A stretch of 64,000 bases of DNA from Sorex araneus (taxonomy: Eukaryota; Chordata; Mammalia; Eulipotyphla; Soricidae). The notes below the pieces were generated by a model. That model had not been told where the DNA came from. It was given only the letters and a program-made list of their open reading frames with translations, and did no database searches. The position numbers and the translations under genes were made by a program. The number at the start of each line of letters is the position of its first letter. Positions within the stretch are counted from its first letter, which is position 1. Positions 1 through 12,200 of the stretch are shown piece by piece. Location of the stretch: NCBI RefSeq assembly GCF_027595985.1, contig NC_073313.1:86348899-86412898 (forward strand), read 5' to 3'.

Positions 1-194
1 GATAAATTGGGGCGGTGGAACAAAATAAGTGATGGGGACAAGGAATATAATTTCCTTATGTGAGGACACTAGGAAGTGGAAGAAAAGTTTGTGTTCACCA
101 AGGGGTGGCAGAGTCCCCCCAATTGTCCTGATCATCCTACCCAAAAAATTTAACAGATTGCATGAGATCCATACCAATTTCAGTGTTGCTCATT

Positions 195-318
195 GGAGCC
201 TTAGGACTAATAACTTGCCCTGCACACAGCTCACCCAGGTTCGATCCCTGAGCTTAGAATCTAGAGTAAGCACTGAGCACTGGCGGTGTACCTCTCCCTA
301 TAACCCCCCCCCCAAAAA
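195..318 (+). mobile_element. Old SOR-type SINE fragment
   Basis: CTTGCCCTGCACACAGCTCACC, B box GGTTCGATCCC, then a deleted core. Confidence 0.65.
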
Positions 319-857
319 TTAACATGAACCAAGAACAGATTGCTTCTTTCCAGAGAGGATCGATTTGGGATAAGCATAATGAGGGGCAGAGCTCAAGTGA
401 TACGCTTTCCTATCAGAGGACACCAGGGAAGAACACCCTGTGTTCAAGGGGTGCCACAATTCTAGTCAGCCCAAAGTATTCAACAGATTTTCTTCAGAGC
501 CCATCAAAAATCCAACAATGGTATCCACCAGAACTTGCTGCTTCCAGGGTCCTCATGGGCCAAAGTCGCTCCACATGCTGGGCTGCTTCACTCAAATTCA
601 TTGTGACATGAAGGAGGATCTTGGTACCAAACACAGGTTAGAAAGCAGCAAAAGAGCACAGACAGAAGGTACAGGAAGGAAAGATCCTAATTTGGCATGA
701 CGAAAAAATTATGGAGGCTTCTGTCCAAGCCATAAACATTAAGACTTAAGATACAGGAGCCAGCCATGCCAGTTTTCCCAATCTTCCTCAACTTTACTTC
801 AAGAGTTCACGGAACTTCTAAGAGATAACAATCAAAACATCTCTGGGGATGCTGCTG
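319..857. other. No gene recognised
   Basis: Moderate GC, with short open frames on the plus strand at 324-611 and 440-700 that match nothing I know. It could be leader sequence linked to the KRAB relic that follows, but nothing shows that. Confidence 0.4.
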
Positions 858-988
858 TTTGAGGATGTTACTGAACTTCACGTGGAAAGACTGGCACCTC
901 CTGGTTGATGAGCAAAGGACCCTGTTCAGGGATGTGATGCTGGAAAACTACAGGAGAATTACTGGGACATTCTGTCATCAAACCTGAA
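858..988 (+). pseudogene. KRAB A-box relic (zinc-finger gene fragment), frameshifted
   Basis: From 874 the frame reads NFTWKDWHLLVDEQRTLFRD then VMLENYRRITG, a clear match to the KRAB A-box pattern (W..L...QR.L.RDVMLENY) of KRAB zinc-finger repressors. The preceding FEDVT (858-872) is in another frame, consistent with a 2-nt loss where the family has a Val codon. A TGA follows shortly after. No zinc-finger array is visible in the window. It is a relic of a KRAB-ZNF exon or retrocopy; parent unknown. Confidence 0.7.
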
Positions 989-1249
989 GCAAGCATCAAG
1001 TTGAAGCAAAGAGTAGAGACATGAAAAAATAAAAATAAAAGAGTAGAGCCATGGATGATAGATAACTGAAAATAGAGCCTCTCAGAAGAGAAACACTACA
1101 AATAAAAACAATGTAGATAAACATTCTCAAGGAAGCCCGACCTATTCAACATGCCTTTTTCTACTCTGGAGAAGCCTGTATTCTCTTGAACACAGATTTC
1201 TTCCTTTTTCTCCCCTCTAAACTTTTCAAGTTTTAATTAAAACTAATTT
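989..1249. other. No gene recognised
   Basis: Sequence after the KRAB relic, without a repeat or zinc-finger motif that I can identify. Confidence 0.4.
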
Positions 1250-2571
1250 GCTTCAGGGTGAGGACAAAAGTACAGTGAGTGTAGCATTTGCCTTGCACAG
1301 GACCAACCCACATTCTATCTCCAGCATCCTATGTGGGTTGCCCGAGTACAGCGAGGAGTAAATACTGAGTGCAGAGCTAGCAGCAACCCTGAGCTTCACT
1401 GGGTCTGACTCCCCCCAAAAAATTTTTTTTAATAAAAAAAATAAAGATTACTTGCTTCACAAAAAAAAAGGAAAAAGGAAAGAAAAGTAACAATCTTGCT
1501 AGACTCAAGGAAAACAATGGTGACTATCAGAAGGAAGGAGTAGGTAGTGGAAGGAACCAGCAGGGGTCTTTTTGGTGGTGGGATGGCACTGCAATTTTGG
1601 TGGTGGATGTTGTGACAATTATACACATATAAAGGTATGAAGCTAACAACAGAACCTTTACAATATTTCAAACCAACTTTAAGTCAATTATGAAAAGCTA
1701 ATTTTTTTACAAAGTGAATTTTGTTGTGCGAATTTCTCAATTTAAATAAACTTCAAGAAAAACATGTGGAAATGTATCAACCAACAAAATGGTTCAGGAA
1801 AAGACACAACCTATTAATATAAACAGAACAGACTAACAGCTTCATTACTATATCATGCTACTTAAACCAGCTTATGTCACACTTCTCTATGGTTTTATCT
1901 GCCAACTGGAAAGGTCATCCAACACAGACTAAATTTTAGATATGTCTAATATTTTCCCATTTCTTAACATTTCTCATCCTAACTTGGGGGTTTATAGGTT
2001 CATGGGTCTATATATGAACCCATTTAGCACATTTGATCTGATTAGTACCAATTATATTCTCAAGGACAACAAACTGCGCTTAACTCAAGGACATCAGGAG
2101 ACGGAGAGAGAGTAAATAGGTCAGGCGTGTGAATTGCACATAGCCAACTGGGGTTCAATTCCTATGGCATCCAATATGGTCCCCCAAGCACTGCCAAGAG
2201 TAATTCCTGAGTGCAGTCAGAAGTAACCCCTAAGTATTGCTAGGTGTTACCTGCCTCCCTCCCCGAAAGAGTAAGGACATCAGACTATATGACATATAAC
2301 TCTCTCAAGGATTGATACACAAGGGACTAAAATAATTTAGCTTCAAAAGATTTTACATATCAAAATAGAGAAATAAATGTTATTGCTTTTGAAAAACTAC
2401 TTTTTTAACAGTTCAATTCTGGGGCCAGAGACACAGTTCAGTGGACAGGGTGTCTGTCTTACAGGCAGCTGTCCTATGTTCAGTCCCCAGAACCTCGTAT
2501 GGTCCTGAGCCCTGCCAGGATTGACCCCTGAGTACAGAGCTAGAAGTCATGAGAACCTCGTGGTGGGACCC

Positions 2572-2575
<4 letters not shown>
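1250..2575 (+). mobile_element. Three older SOR-type SINEs
   Basis: Copies at about 1250-1432, 2085-2266 and 2415-2573, all on the plus strand and diverged. The last ends in the CA microsatellite. Between them (1440-2080) I see only AT-rich sequence with nothing recognisable. Confidence 0.65.
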
Positions 2576-2612
<37 letters not shown>

Positions 2613-2700
2613 GCCAGGATTGACCCCTGAGTACAGAGCTAGAAGTCATGAGAACCTCCTGGTGGGACCCAAAACACACACACATACACACACACACGAA
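2573..2700 (+). repeat. CA microsatellites in a 99-bp tandem duplication
   Basis: (CA)n at 2573-2610 and an interrupted (CA)n at 2672-2698. The preceding block CCAGGATTGACCCCTGAGTA... occurs at 2515 and 2614, giving a 99-bp period with one clear mismatch in the unit. Confidence 0.85.
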
Positions 2701-2748
2701 CAACCATTTCATGTCCAATTCTACCAAGCAACACAATCGGCTGCAGGC

Positions 2749-3245
2749 TCAGTGATGCCTGTAGTCTCTGGAAGTGGGGGTTCCCCAATCCCGGGAGTGC
2801 CAGGATCTTTGATACCTGTGGGATTTATCACTGCTCCTACTCCTACTCCTACTCCTACGACCATGCCATTCAGAACGCTCGTTGTTCCGGCCAACGTGAG
2901 TATCTGAGCTTCGATCTCTGTCTCTATCCCTGTTCTTTTCTTCCCTTTCCTCCCTCCTACTTAAGGACCTGTGTTCATGTTTGGGCTTCTCCTTCTTTGA
3001 CTCCTTATCTCGGGGCTCTGCTGCAGAGTGGTAGGTTGTCCTGACCTCAGGGGAGCTGTGGTACTGCTTCAGCCCCTCCCTGGACTCTGACTTCAGAATC
3101 TTTTCAGAATTCTTGCTGTTGAATTTTTTATAGTCAGGGGAACTGTTTTCCTTTATCATCTTGCTTCTGGGTGATAAAGAGGAGACAGGTGGTTCTGGCT
3201 GTACTTCCCGCTTGTCTTTCTTCGTTTTCTTTTTTTCCTTTTTGC
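2749..3245 (-). CDS. RBMX2: RBMX2 terminal coding exon 6
   Basis: The acceptor is ATCTCCAG and 497 coding bases run to a TGA at 2749-2751. This exon encodes the whole low-complexity C-terminal half: a Lys-rich segment, a Ser/Lys/Glu segment and an RS-like stretch (RRSRSRSRS) written by an imperfect six-base repeat at about 2834-2858. The 3' UTR continues below 2749 into SINE and CA-repeat sequence. I could not place a convincing poly(A) signal. Confidence 0.93.
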
Positions 3246-6200
3246 CTGGAGATAAGGGGGGAGGAAAAAACAGGAAATAAAAAAATAAACAACTCTCCCC
3301 CAAAGCTCCTTTATTTTCTGAATACACTGCATCAAATGCAGAACCAGGTATAAGCCTAAGCACCATCAGTTGTGACCCCAACCCACCAAAAAATAATTTG
3401 AATTTGGGGTGGTAGTGCTTGGAGGATCATGTTATGCAAGAGATCAAACCCGGGTTGGTTGTGTATACATCAAACACCGTAACCACTCGCTGTACTATTA
3501 TCACCCAGGCCAATATTTTGAATTTTAATAATATATTAATATCCATGGCAAGACAGCAAAAAGAGCAAAGATTATAAAATGAAGAGTAAAAATATCCCAT
3601 TTTCATCCTCCAATATGACAAGGAGCTTTTAAAATGTCTTAGGAGATTTTTGCGAAAGTGTTTATGCCTATCAGTATACTGTTTAAATTTACTTTTCTCT
3701 AGGGGAGTCTAGATGAAATAAAATAAGTATCAGGGCTGGAGCAACAGCACCGCAGGTAGGGCGTTTACTTTGCATGCAGCTGACCCAGGTTCGATTCCCA
3801 GAATCCCATATGTTCCCCCAAGCACCGCCAGGAGTAATTACTGAGTGCAGAGCCAGGAGTGACCCCTGTGTATCACCGGGTGTGATCCAAAAAGAAAAAA
3901 CATGGGTATCTATATTTGTATCTTGACATAAACTTAATTTTACTAAGTCACTATTTCTTAAAAGTTTTAGTTATATGAATATTTTCTATTAGAAAATAAA
4001 TTTACCTTTCTATGGTTAAATAAACAGCTATCCTTATCAAAACACAATTAAAACCACCTAGAATCTTTTTGGGTTGTAACAATTCACCTTTTTTGTGTTT
4101 TTTTGTGGGTTTGTCATCTTCAGAGTCCTCAGCTGAACTGTTTGAAGGTGTGTGAGCCCCACAGCCTTTCTCTTGAAGCAATCTGGTCACATCATCCAAT
4201 TCATCTGAGTCCTTAGGAGCCCGATAGTTAGACACATGATCCACTCGAATAGTTCGTCCTTTGATCTAAGACAGAATTCCAACACATCAGCAAAGACAGT
4301 ACTCCCACCAAACTAGGTGCCCTACACCAACTTCCTGCTAAGTCTATCTCTGGGGAAATCTCCAACACTGTTTGCCCAACTTGTGTGTTTGAGCACATTT
4401 TCCCAGACAGCAATTTTCTCTGCTCTCAGACCAACCACTTGGGGCCTGAGGGCTACTGGAACCCCTGAGGCGAGTACACTAGCATCATCGGTCATTTTAC
4501 CCATGTGCCATAGAAATATTTTTGGGCTCTATTTGTGTCATGGCATGAAAAAACGCTGGGAAATTTTGTAACTAGTTCACACTGTTATTTTTGCTGTGAA
4601 ACATAAACTCTGGGCAAACAACAAAAGATTAATCACTCACTTCAAACAGAAACATTTCATTTTTCAGGCACAGACTTAATTCTTTTTTGTTGGGGGATGG
4701 GGCGTTGAGACACTACTGGCTGTGCTAAGATCATATGGCATGTCAGATCAAACCCTGATCAGCCACATGCAAGGTATGAGCCCTACCCACTTTGGGATCA
4801 CTTCAGCCCCTGATACAGACTTAATTCTACAGGCAATGGCACACAAAATTTAAAGTCTAGCTTTTATTGTTCCAATACAAGGCCTGACTTTTTGTCTTAC
4901 CTTTAAGTCTAACATACCTCTAATCCTCTATACTATTTCCCATTTAAAACATTTTTGAGGGGCCAGAGCAATAGCACAACAGGTAGGGCATTTGTCTTGC
5001 ACGTGGCCAACCCAGATACAATCCCCAGCATCTCATATGGTCCCCACAGCAAGGCCAGGAGTAATTTCTGAGTGCAGAACCAGGAGTAACACCTGAGCGT
5101 CACTGGGTGTGAACCAAAAAGGAAAAAGAATATATTGAAAAGCATCCCTTCCTTGACACCATTTGAATATAGGCTCCCTTAAAATGAAAACCTATAACCC
5201 CATTCCATGCTGTCCTAGTAACCACTATTAATGGTGCAATCGGTGACAAATTCTCCAAGAATCACTCTCCTGGGCTGGAGAAATACAGTGGTGAGGAGGG
5301 AAAGGTAAGAAACAAAGGCCTGACAGGGTGGGTGGGGGAATAGCAAATGCTGAGGAAGAAACAGGTGCTGGCAGGGGCAGAGGCCCATGTAACTGCTTCC
5401 AGGGAACAATTTCCCCACACCCCTGAAACTCTGTATGTCTCATTCTGGTGGCCTCTGGGCCTGTGTGAGTCCGGGGAAAAATAAAACCAAACCACTTCCT
5501 CAGAAACATTCAGCCAAATCCTGCTTAATACTTATACTCACCTTGATGCCATTAAAATTGTCAACAGCCAGAATTGTGCTCCGCTGGTCTTCATAGCAAA
5601 GGAAACCAAATCCCTTGGATTTCCCAGTCTTCTTATCCCGTACCAGATTTATGTTAACAATCTCACCATATCTATTTATTTATAAAAAAAGACACTATTT
5701 GAAATAAAATTTTCAGAATGGATGACGAACAAAACTTAAATATTGACAATAAAAAACAAAGCTAGAACCAGTTGACCAATGAACTTGGGTCGGCCTATAA
5801 AATGTTATAGAGGGGGAGCCAATGCAGTAAGACAGTGGGCAGATCTCTTGCCTTGCATGCAACGAACCGGGTTCAATCCCTAACACCCCATATGGTCCCT
5901 TGAGCCCCACCATGAGTGATCCCTGAGCGCAGAGCCAGTAATAAGCCCTGAGCACCACTGGTGTGGCACCCCAAAATAAGACAAAAATGTTATTCAAGGA
6001 TATAATTGAAAATGTCCAATTTAAAAATTGAGTTATCTATGGGATATAAAGAAACATAATAGTGAATAACAATTTCTCAAAGGCAACAGAACCTGAGAGT
6101 TGGGCTATAAAACTGAGCTTATCAGGGCCGGAGCGATAGCACAGCGGGTAGGGCGTTTGCCTTGCACACGGCCAACCCGGGTTCGATCCCCGGCATCCCA

Positions 6201-9200
6201 TATGGTCCCCCAAGCAACGCCAGGAGTAATTCTTGAGTGCAAAGCCAGGAGTAACCCCTGAGCATCGCTGGGTGTGACCCAAAAAGCGGAAAAAAAAACT
6301 GAGCTTATCAAGGGAGCTGGAGAGGGACTTCTAAGCTAAAAAAAAATTTTAAAAAAATAGAAAATGAGTGAAGAGAAGAAAAGTGCCTGCCATAGAGGCA
6401 GGCTGGGGGTGGGGAGTGAGGGGTGCTGAGAAATGTACACTGGTTGAGAAATGGATTTTGGAAAACTGAAACCTAATCTTGAACAGCTTTTTAAGTGTCA
6501 ATCTCACAGTGATTCAATTGAAAATAAAGGCAAAAATTTTAAAATACTGGTGATAATAATTAAGATTCAAGATTCATGACACCACCCTAAATTAAAGTAC
6601 TCAACCACTACCAGGAGAGAACCCAGAGCACAAAGCCAGGAGTAATGCCTGAGCAGAGCTCAGTGTCACCAGGATAAACAGTATAGCTAGTAAGCTGCTT
6701 GCCTTGCACACGGCCGACCCAAGTTCGATCCCAAGCATCCCAAACGTTCTCCCGAGCAACATCAGGAGTGATTCCTGACCACAAAGCCATGAGTATTGCC
6801 AGGTGAGGCACAAAAACAAAAAAAATAATTTTTTTAATAGAGTCACCAAAAGAAAACAGCAAACAGTAAGAAAACTCAGTGGCTTTGAGTATATGCTTTT
6901 CAGGTAGGACACTTAGGCTCAATCCCTGGTACAAAATGGTCCCCCAGACACCACCAGAAATAATCCCCCAGCATAGAGCTGGGAAAAGTTCCCAAGCACC
7001 ACTGGACAGGGCCAAATAACACAAAGAACAAAGAAAATTTGATGAATACATTATAAACATAATCACAGACACAGATTTTTGCCAAAATCTATCATCTTTA
7101 ACAGAAAGTACTAAAAACAGCTCAACTAATGTCAAGAATTATTTACCTATTTAATAGCAGCCAATGCAATTAGGAGAAAACATATATATGAAAAAAGGTG
7201 AAACCATATTTGTTTGAAGATCAGATGTGACAGTATTATAGAAAACCTAAAATACTAATTTTAAGAGTCCAAAATTAACTTACAATGTCTAATTAAATTT
7301 TTTGTCAAAAATAGGTTATAGTTACAGATAAACCAATTTCTTGAATACAAACAGTAATCTTTTAAAAATATATAATGGTGGAAGAACCCCATTTATAATA
7401 AGCAACAAAAAAAGATCTCTATAGAGAATAACCTGACAATAATATAAACACCTCTTAAAGTAACATTCAGAAGTTAGCAAAGAGGGACTGGAGAGAGTAC
7501 AGCAGGCAGGGTGCTTGCCTTGCATAAAACCAACCCATGTTTGGTCACCCCATATGGTCCCTTCAGCTCGTCAAAAATAATACTTACATAGAGACTACTG
7601 TGGTTTAAAAACAAATAAAATTAAAAATCAAGAGAAAGCTGGCAACATTAATCCAATAATTACATAAAAAGAGCTGCATACTAAAATGTACATTAGTTTA
7701 ATTTACAATAGGAAACTATTGGAAACAATGCCAACAATTAAAAGACAATAAAGAAATATACCAATGTTTTTCCTGCTCCCTATCCACTGTACTCTCTGGC
7801 CCTCTTTCCTATATTCCTTTCTATACATTTTGTCACAAGTTGTAATTACTAATGTAATTCTCTGATAATGAAAAAGCAAAACTCTGTAGTGCACTTGCCA
7901 ATGGTTCTTTGTTGTCGTTAGCTTTCAGTCCCCAGAAGAAACACTTTTCCAAAATTCCAAAGACAGTTCCATAACCCTCAAAAGTCCCTCACACTACCCC
8001 TGCAGAGTCAACCACTCTGCTCAAACCCAATCCTAGACAAATGACCTATCAAAAATACTTTTGAAAGTGATTATTTAACAATGGCATGAAGAACATTGTG
8101 TTTTCTTTGTCTGTTTGTTCGTTTGTTTGTTTTTGCTATTTGGGTCATACCCGGCAATGCACAGGGGTTACTCCTGGCTCTGCACTCAGAACTTACTCCT
8201 GGTGGTGCTCAGGGGACCATATGGGATGCTGGAAATCAAACCTGGGTAGGCTGCGTGCAAGGCAAACGCCCAACCCGCTGTACTATCGCTCCAGCCCATC
8301 ATGAAGAGCATTTGGAGCGAAAATCAGAATACACATACTAGCTGACCATCACTCAATATAAACAAGACCAAAACATCTAGATCAATGGGTCTTCAACCAC
8401 CAGTCCATGGACCAGTACACAGGCCAGTGGTATTGAAGAATGAGGCCCTAGATGAGAGACTAGACCAGGAATAGATACCATGAAGAAATGGAAATCATGG
8501 GCTGTACCTACTGTGAACTTCCCCAACACCCAGAAGCAGGGAGGAAGCCACCTCTATCCCTGCCAGAGCTCTCAGCCTGAGTGGGATGCCCAAAACCTAC
8601 ACCCATGGCTCACTTGTCATCAACATTGCCAAGTTTCTTTCCCATGGCCTTCTAACATCTATGGTACCCAACGCAGGAACCAGAACCTACGGTCCCCTAA
8701 GCTGTCCAGCCAAGGCAGATTGGGTCGGCTCACTAACCTTACACTTATCTGGAAGCAAAGAAAGCAAACTACTACCTAAACCTTTGGTTTTTACTCCTAA
8801 ATCCTATACACTCTGTTCTAAGTGTATAGTGTCACATAGGTGTGGGCCTGCAAGGGTTATTATGCCTAGTATGTAGGGGGTCAAACAGAAACTTTGCAGG
8901 GGGACTGTAGCTCTCTAGGAGTCTTGTAATCTGCTCTACTGTAGGTCCAGGCTTAACAACGCTCAATAAAAGATCAATGAAACAGCCGTAGAGAAAATAC
9001 AGGTGGTACAGCCCTTCCCTTGCATGCAGCTGATGGGAATTGAATCCCCAGCACCACATACCATGTCCTCCAACCACTATCAAGAGTGATTTCTAAGCAG
9101 AGTCAGGAGTAACCCCTGAAGAACTCCCCACAATGCAAAAAAAGAGAAAAAGAGAAAAAAAAAGCAATAGAAGCAGAGCAGAAGCCTTGAGACAAGTTGC

Positions 9201-12200
9201 TGGATTTTCCACACTGAGAGAGCTCTACATCTATGTCCTGGGTAGAACTAAAGCAAAAACTTGAATTGAGCTCTCCCTATGCAGAAATGCCAGTCAGCCT
9301 ACAATTTGTAAGGAAACAAATTTTTTCATGGAAGAAAAATGACACTGATAATCCAGAAAGCAAAAAATGAAAGCAGACTTACTGGGAGAAAACACAGATA
9401 ACATCCCCTTCAGTCAATTCATAAGGAAGTCCCCCTAGAAGAGAAAAGTCACATTTCAGTTCAAACATTTACCAAGCATGTCCTATGTCCTATGTACCAG
9501 GCTCTAGGCCTAGTCCTGAGGTTATCAAAATAGGATCTAAACTCACAATTTGATAGAATACAGTACAACAGTATTATAGAAAGTTTTTTTTTTAAGTTTG
9601 AACATGGAAAGGTCAAGATAACCAGTAACAGACTAAACTAATTTTCCCTCAAACACCATTTTTTCTTTTTGGGTCATATCTGGCGTTGCACAGGGGTTAC
9701 TCCTGACTCATACACTCAGGAATCACTTCTGGAAGTGCTCAGGGGACCATATGGGATCCTGGAAATTGAACCTGGGTGGGCGGCGTGCAAGGCAAATGCC
9801 CTACCCGCTGTGCTATCGCTCCAGCCCCCTCCATTTTTTTTAGATGTTAAAATGTTTTGTTTTTTTTTTCAATTATGTTGCCACACCCAACTATGCTCAA
9901 GGATCACTCCTAGAGGCATTCAGGGGACCATAAGTGGTAAGTGCTTTGCAACTAATGTTAGCCAAATTCAAGGCCTTACCCAGAGTACTCTTTCTGGTCC
10001 TCGAACCAAACCTTTATAGACAAATGAGTTAGTTTCCAACACCACAAATACATTTTAAAATATAGTATCAGCAGTTAGAGATATTATAGCAGATGCTCTC
10101 CTTACATGCATCCAACACAACCTTGATGCCCAGCACCCAATATGATTCCCCCAAGTCCAGGAGTGATCTTTGAATCTAGAGCAGGAGTAACCCCTGAGCA
10201 CAGCAGGTGTGCCCCCAAAACATGTGTTTGTGTGTGTGTGTATATATATATGTACATATACATTATATGTGTATGCATATATATGTGTGTGTATATATAA
10301 ATTTGGCCAGAGTGATAGTAGAGCAGGTAGAGAGCTTGTCTTCTATGCAGCTGAACTAGGTTGAATCCCCTGGACCATATATGGTCCCCAAACCACACCA
10401 GAAGTAATCCCTGAGCTCAGAACCAGGAGTAAGCCTGAGCACCACTGACTGTGGCCCAAAATTACAAAAAAATTTTTGAAGTCATGCGCTCTTTATCTAT
10501 CATAGTGGGTCAGACAACACACTTGAAGGACCCAAGGATGTGATGCTGCTCTGACACTGCAGCTTCGGGTGACCTGGCAGTGCTCTGGTGCCACCAAGGC
10601 TACACCTGTTGATGCTATGAGCAGGTTTTAGTGCTGGGGGCCACCAGACCTAGTTTAATAATCTGTGCCCCTAACCCGCTATCCCCCTGACCCCCCAAAA
10701 TCAGTTTAGATATGCAAATATTATCCCTACCTCTCCTTCACATAGGATTATAAAGAAAACTTTTAAGCATTTCACAAAAGTAAATCCCCGTTCAAACATG
10801 TCCTACCTCTATAAATGGGTTTATTACTATGACTCATGAGATTGTCAAAGCAGCCAAGCATGTATTTCAGGCAAAGCGAGGAGAGGAGAGGGAAAGTGAA
10901 GAGGCGCAGGGGGAGAAGAAGAGAGGAGTGAGGGGTAGGGAAAGAGGAGGAGGAGAAAGGAAAGAAGAAGGGGGAAGAGGTGGAAGGGAGAAGGGGAGAG
11001 GGGAAGAGGGAAAGGGGGAAGGGGAAATGGACTGTGAGGAAAGAGAGAAAAGAGGAAGGACAAGGAGAAGAAGAAAGGGGGAAAGGTGGGAGGGCTTAGA
11101 AGAAGGTATGAAAAGAGGAAGGGGAGGGGCAAGATGGGAAGAAATGGGAGAAGAAGAGAGGCAGGTGGAAGGCAAGGGAAAAAGGAAATCAGGGAAGAAG
11201 TAGGGAAGAGGAGAGGGAAAGAGGATGATGAGAAGGGGAAGGGAAGAAGGAAAAGAGAGGATGAGAAGGGTAAGAGGAGGAGGACAGGAGCTGAAACGAT
11301 AGCACAGTGGATACAGTGTTTGCCTTGCATGCGTATGAACCATGTTCAATCCGAGTATCCCATATGCCCCCCTCACACCTGAGCACCCCCAGGAGTAATT
11401 CCTGAGGGCATGAACCAGGAATAAACCCTGTGCAACGCTAGGTGACCCAAAAAGCAAAAAAAAAAATTAAAAAATTGAAATAAGGGGCTGGAGCTATAGC
11501 ACAGCGGGTAGGTCGTTTGCCTTGCACGCGGTCGACCCGGGTTCGAATCTCAGCATCCCATATGGTCCCCTGAGCATGGCCAGGGGTAATTCCTGAGTGC
11601 AGAGCCAGGAGTAACCCCTGAGCACCGCTGAGTGTGACCCCCCCCAAAAAATTGAAATAAATCTCTACAACATTAAAAAAAAGAGAAGGCCAGAGAGGGG
11701 TAAGAGGAAGAAGAAGGGGACAGAGCAAGGAGAGGGGAAGAGAAGGGCAGGGGAAAGCGAAGAGAACACGAAGGAGAGGAGGAGAAGAGTGGGAGAGGAG
11801 AATGAGAAAGGAAATGGGGAAGGGGAAGAGAAAATGGAATGGGAGGGGGAGCCAGGGGGAAAAATTAAAATCCGGAAAAAGCACAGAAACAAGGGGCCAG
11901 AGACAGTACGGTGGCCAATGCGCCTGCGTGCCCAGAGCCAGTGTCGGGGTCCATCGCTGGCTACAGCGTATTCCCCAGAGCCCGCCAGCGACCCCGCTGC
12001 CTTGGGCCAGGAGAAGCCCAGGGCACGGCCGGGTGTGGCCGCAAAGTAAGCAGCAGAAAGCAGTGCCCGCAGGTCTGGAGCCGCAGCAGGCGGGGAGGGC
12101 ACTTGTCGTGCATGAGGCTGACCCAGGTGCGATCCCTGGCACCATCCCTGCCCCACCCCATATGGGCCCCAAGCACCGCCAGAGCCGAGTGACGCCTGAG

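Larger units (their letters stand above)
3732..5985. mobile_element. SINEs in RBMX2 introns 3-4
   Basis: 3732-3900 (+), 4684-4812 (-, old), 4959-5130 (+) and 5812-5985 (+). They lie between coding exons 4 and 5 or beside them and do not overlap coding bases. Confidence 0.75.

Noticed and set aside
6125-6195. SINE heads with A and B boxes as tRNA genes
   Set aside because: They recur dozens of times attached to SINE bodies and do not fold as complete tRNAs. Only 35700-35806 was kept as tRNA-like.
10829-11457. Open frames of 124, 161 and 196 codons on both strands
   Set aside because: All are translations of the purine tract (Arg/Glu/Gly or Pro/Ser/Leu runs).
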